Assembly: GCA_964569295.1 (NCBI GenBank)
Contig: CAZMVU010000139.1
Span: forward strand, 1-13,069
DNA length: 13,069 nt
Source: CAZMVU01 sp964569295
Lineage (GTDB): Bacteria; Hydrogenedentota; Hydrogenedentia; Hydrogenedentales; JAGMZX01
Direction of reading: 5' to 3'
The translations under genes were made by a program, and so were the position numbers. Of this stretch, positions 12,890 to 13,069 are shown one piece after another. The first letter of the stretch is position 1. Every line of letters begins with the position of its first letter. The notes under the pieces were generated by a model. The model did not search any database and was not told the origin of the DNA. It worked only from the letters and a program-made list of their open reading frames with translations.

Positions 12890-13069
12890 GACACTGTACT
12901 CCGTGTGTGCGTTGGGAACTGGTTCGTTATACCCCGATTCTCCTACGCCATCGGAGGCCCCCGTCAAGCTCAAGGCGGCCCCTACGTTTCAAAAGATTGT
13001 TTTGGACAAGAGTGAAAGAACAACAAGAAGTTATTCGGGCACCTTGTGTAAGCTCTAGCACGGCTGTTT
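12890..13069. other. Right-end sequence without a gene
   Basis: Up to about 13009 this is the presumed leader of the transposase remnant and one end of its insertion sequence. From 13010 to the window edge I see no open frame, repeat or RNA gene. Confidence 0.45.

Larger units (their letters stand above)
12441..13009 (-). mobile_element. Internally deleted insertion sequence (IS4-like)
   Basis: CTGTCCAAAA begins at 12441 and its inverted counterpart TTTTGGACA ends near 13008; the shared 9-bp TGTCCAAAA may be the core of the terminal inverted repeats. Between them lies the N-terminal part of an IS4-like transposase in the minus orientation. The remaining roughly 300 codons are gone, so this would be a deletion derivative unable to move itself. 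No flanking target duplication is visible. The transposase fragment is solid; the exact ends are inference. Confidence 0.5.

Noticed and set aside
1..13069. CRISPR array, defence island or biosynthetic gene cluster
   Set aside because: No regularly spaced repeats, cas genes, known defence domains or biosynthetic core enzymes were seen. The only defence-related unit is the phd-vapC pair.

Overview
The window is about 60% GC and encodes several proteins with export signals and outer-membrane beta-barrel features, so it comes from a Gram-negative (diderm) bacterium. The long 'plant-type' cofactor-independent phosphoglycerate mutase, the DUF481 barrel with an extra N-terminal domain, the receptor ending in a CxxC...CxxC module and the bactofilin next to an M23 peptidase would fit a PVC-group, Hydrogenedentes-like or deltaproteobacteria-like lineage. 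That placement is inference from family distribution; there is no rRNA or other marker gene here.

Layout. 1-1000: a PilZ-domain protein on the minus strand, followed by a strong hairpin and divergent from the next gene. 1115-2002: a ceramidase-like CREST membrane hydrolase ending in an intrinsic terminator. 2043-2712: a Phd/VapC toxin-antitoxin pair with a clear promoter and palindromic operator. 2865-5502: gpmI, then a small outer-membrane barrel protein with acidic loops. 5509-6744: a convergent DUF481 barrel protein with a GTG start, with a LacI-operator-like palindrome upstream. 7091-10105: a well-formed promoter and a 120-nt leader, then an M23 peptidase, a bactofilin and mnmA, all on the plus strand. 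10156-11634: a seven-TM DISM receptor on the minus strand. 11635-13069: gene-poor sequence with mobile-element debris.

How the genes relate. Most of the window concerns the envelope: c-di-GMP sensing (PilZ), lipid hydrolysis (CREST), two outer-membrane barrels, peptidoglycan hydrolysis plus its cytoskeletal scaffold (M23 plus bactofilin) and a membrane receptor. The bactofilin-M23 pairing is a known cell-shape arrangement. gpmI and mnmA are housekeeping genes.

The most informative find is at the right end. There an IS4-like (DUF4372-type) transposase N-terminus is interrupted by a 188-bp palindromic element flanked by an exact 11-bp direct repeat. Removing the insert and one repeat copy restores the reading frame exactly. 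I did not find an obvious new defence or biosynthetic system; most of the window is an ordinary chromosome segment with several regulatory palindromes worth checking.
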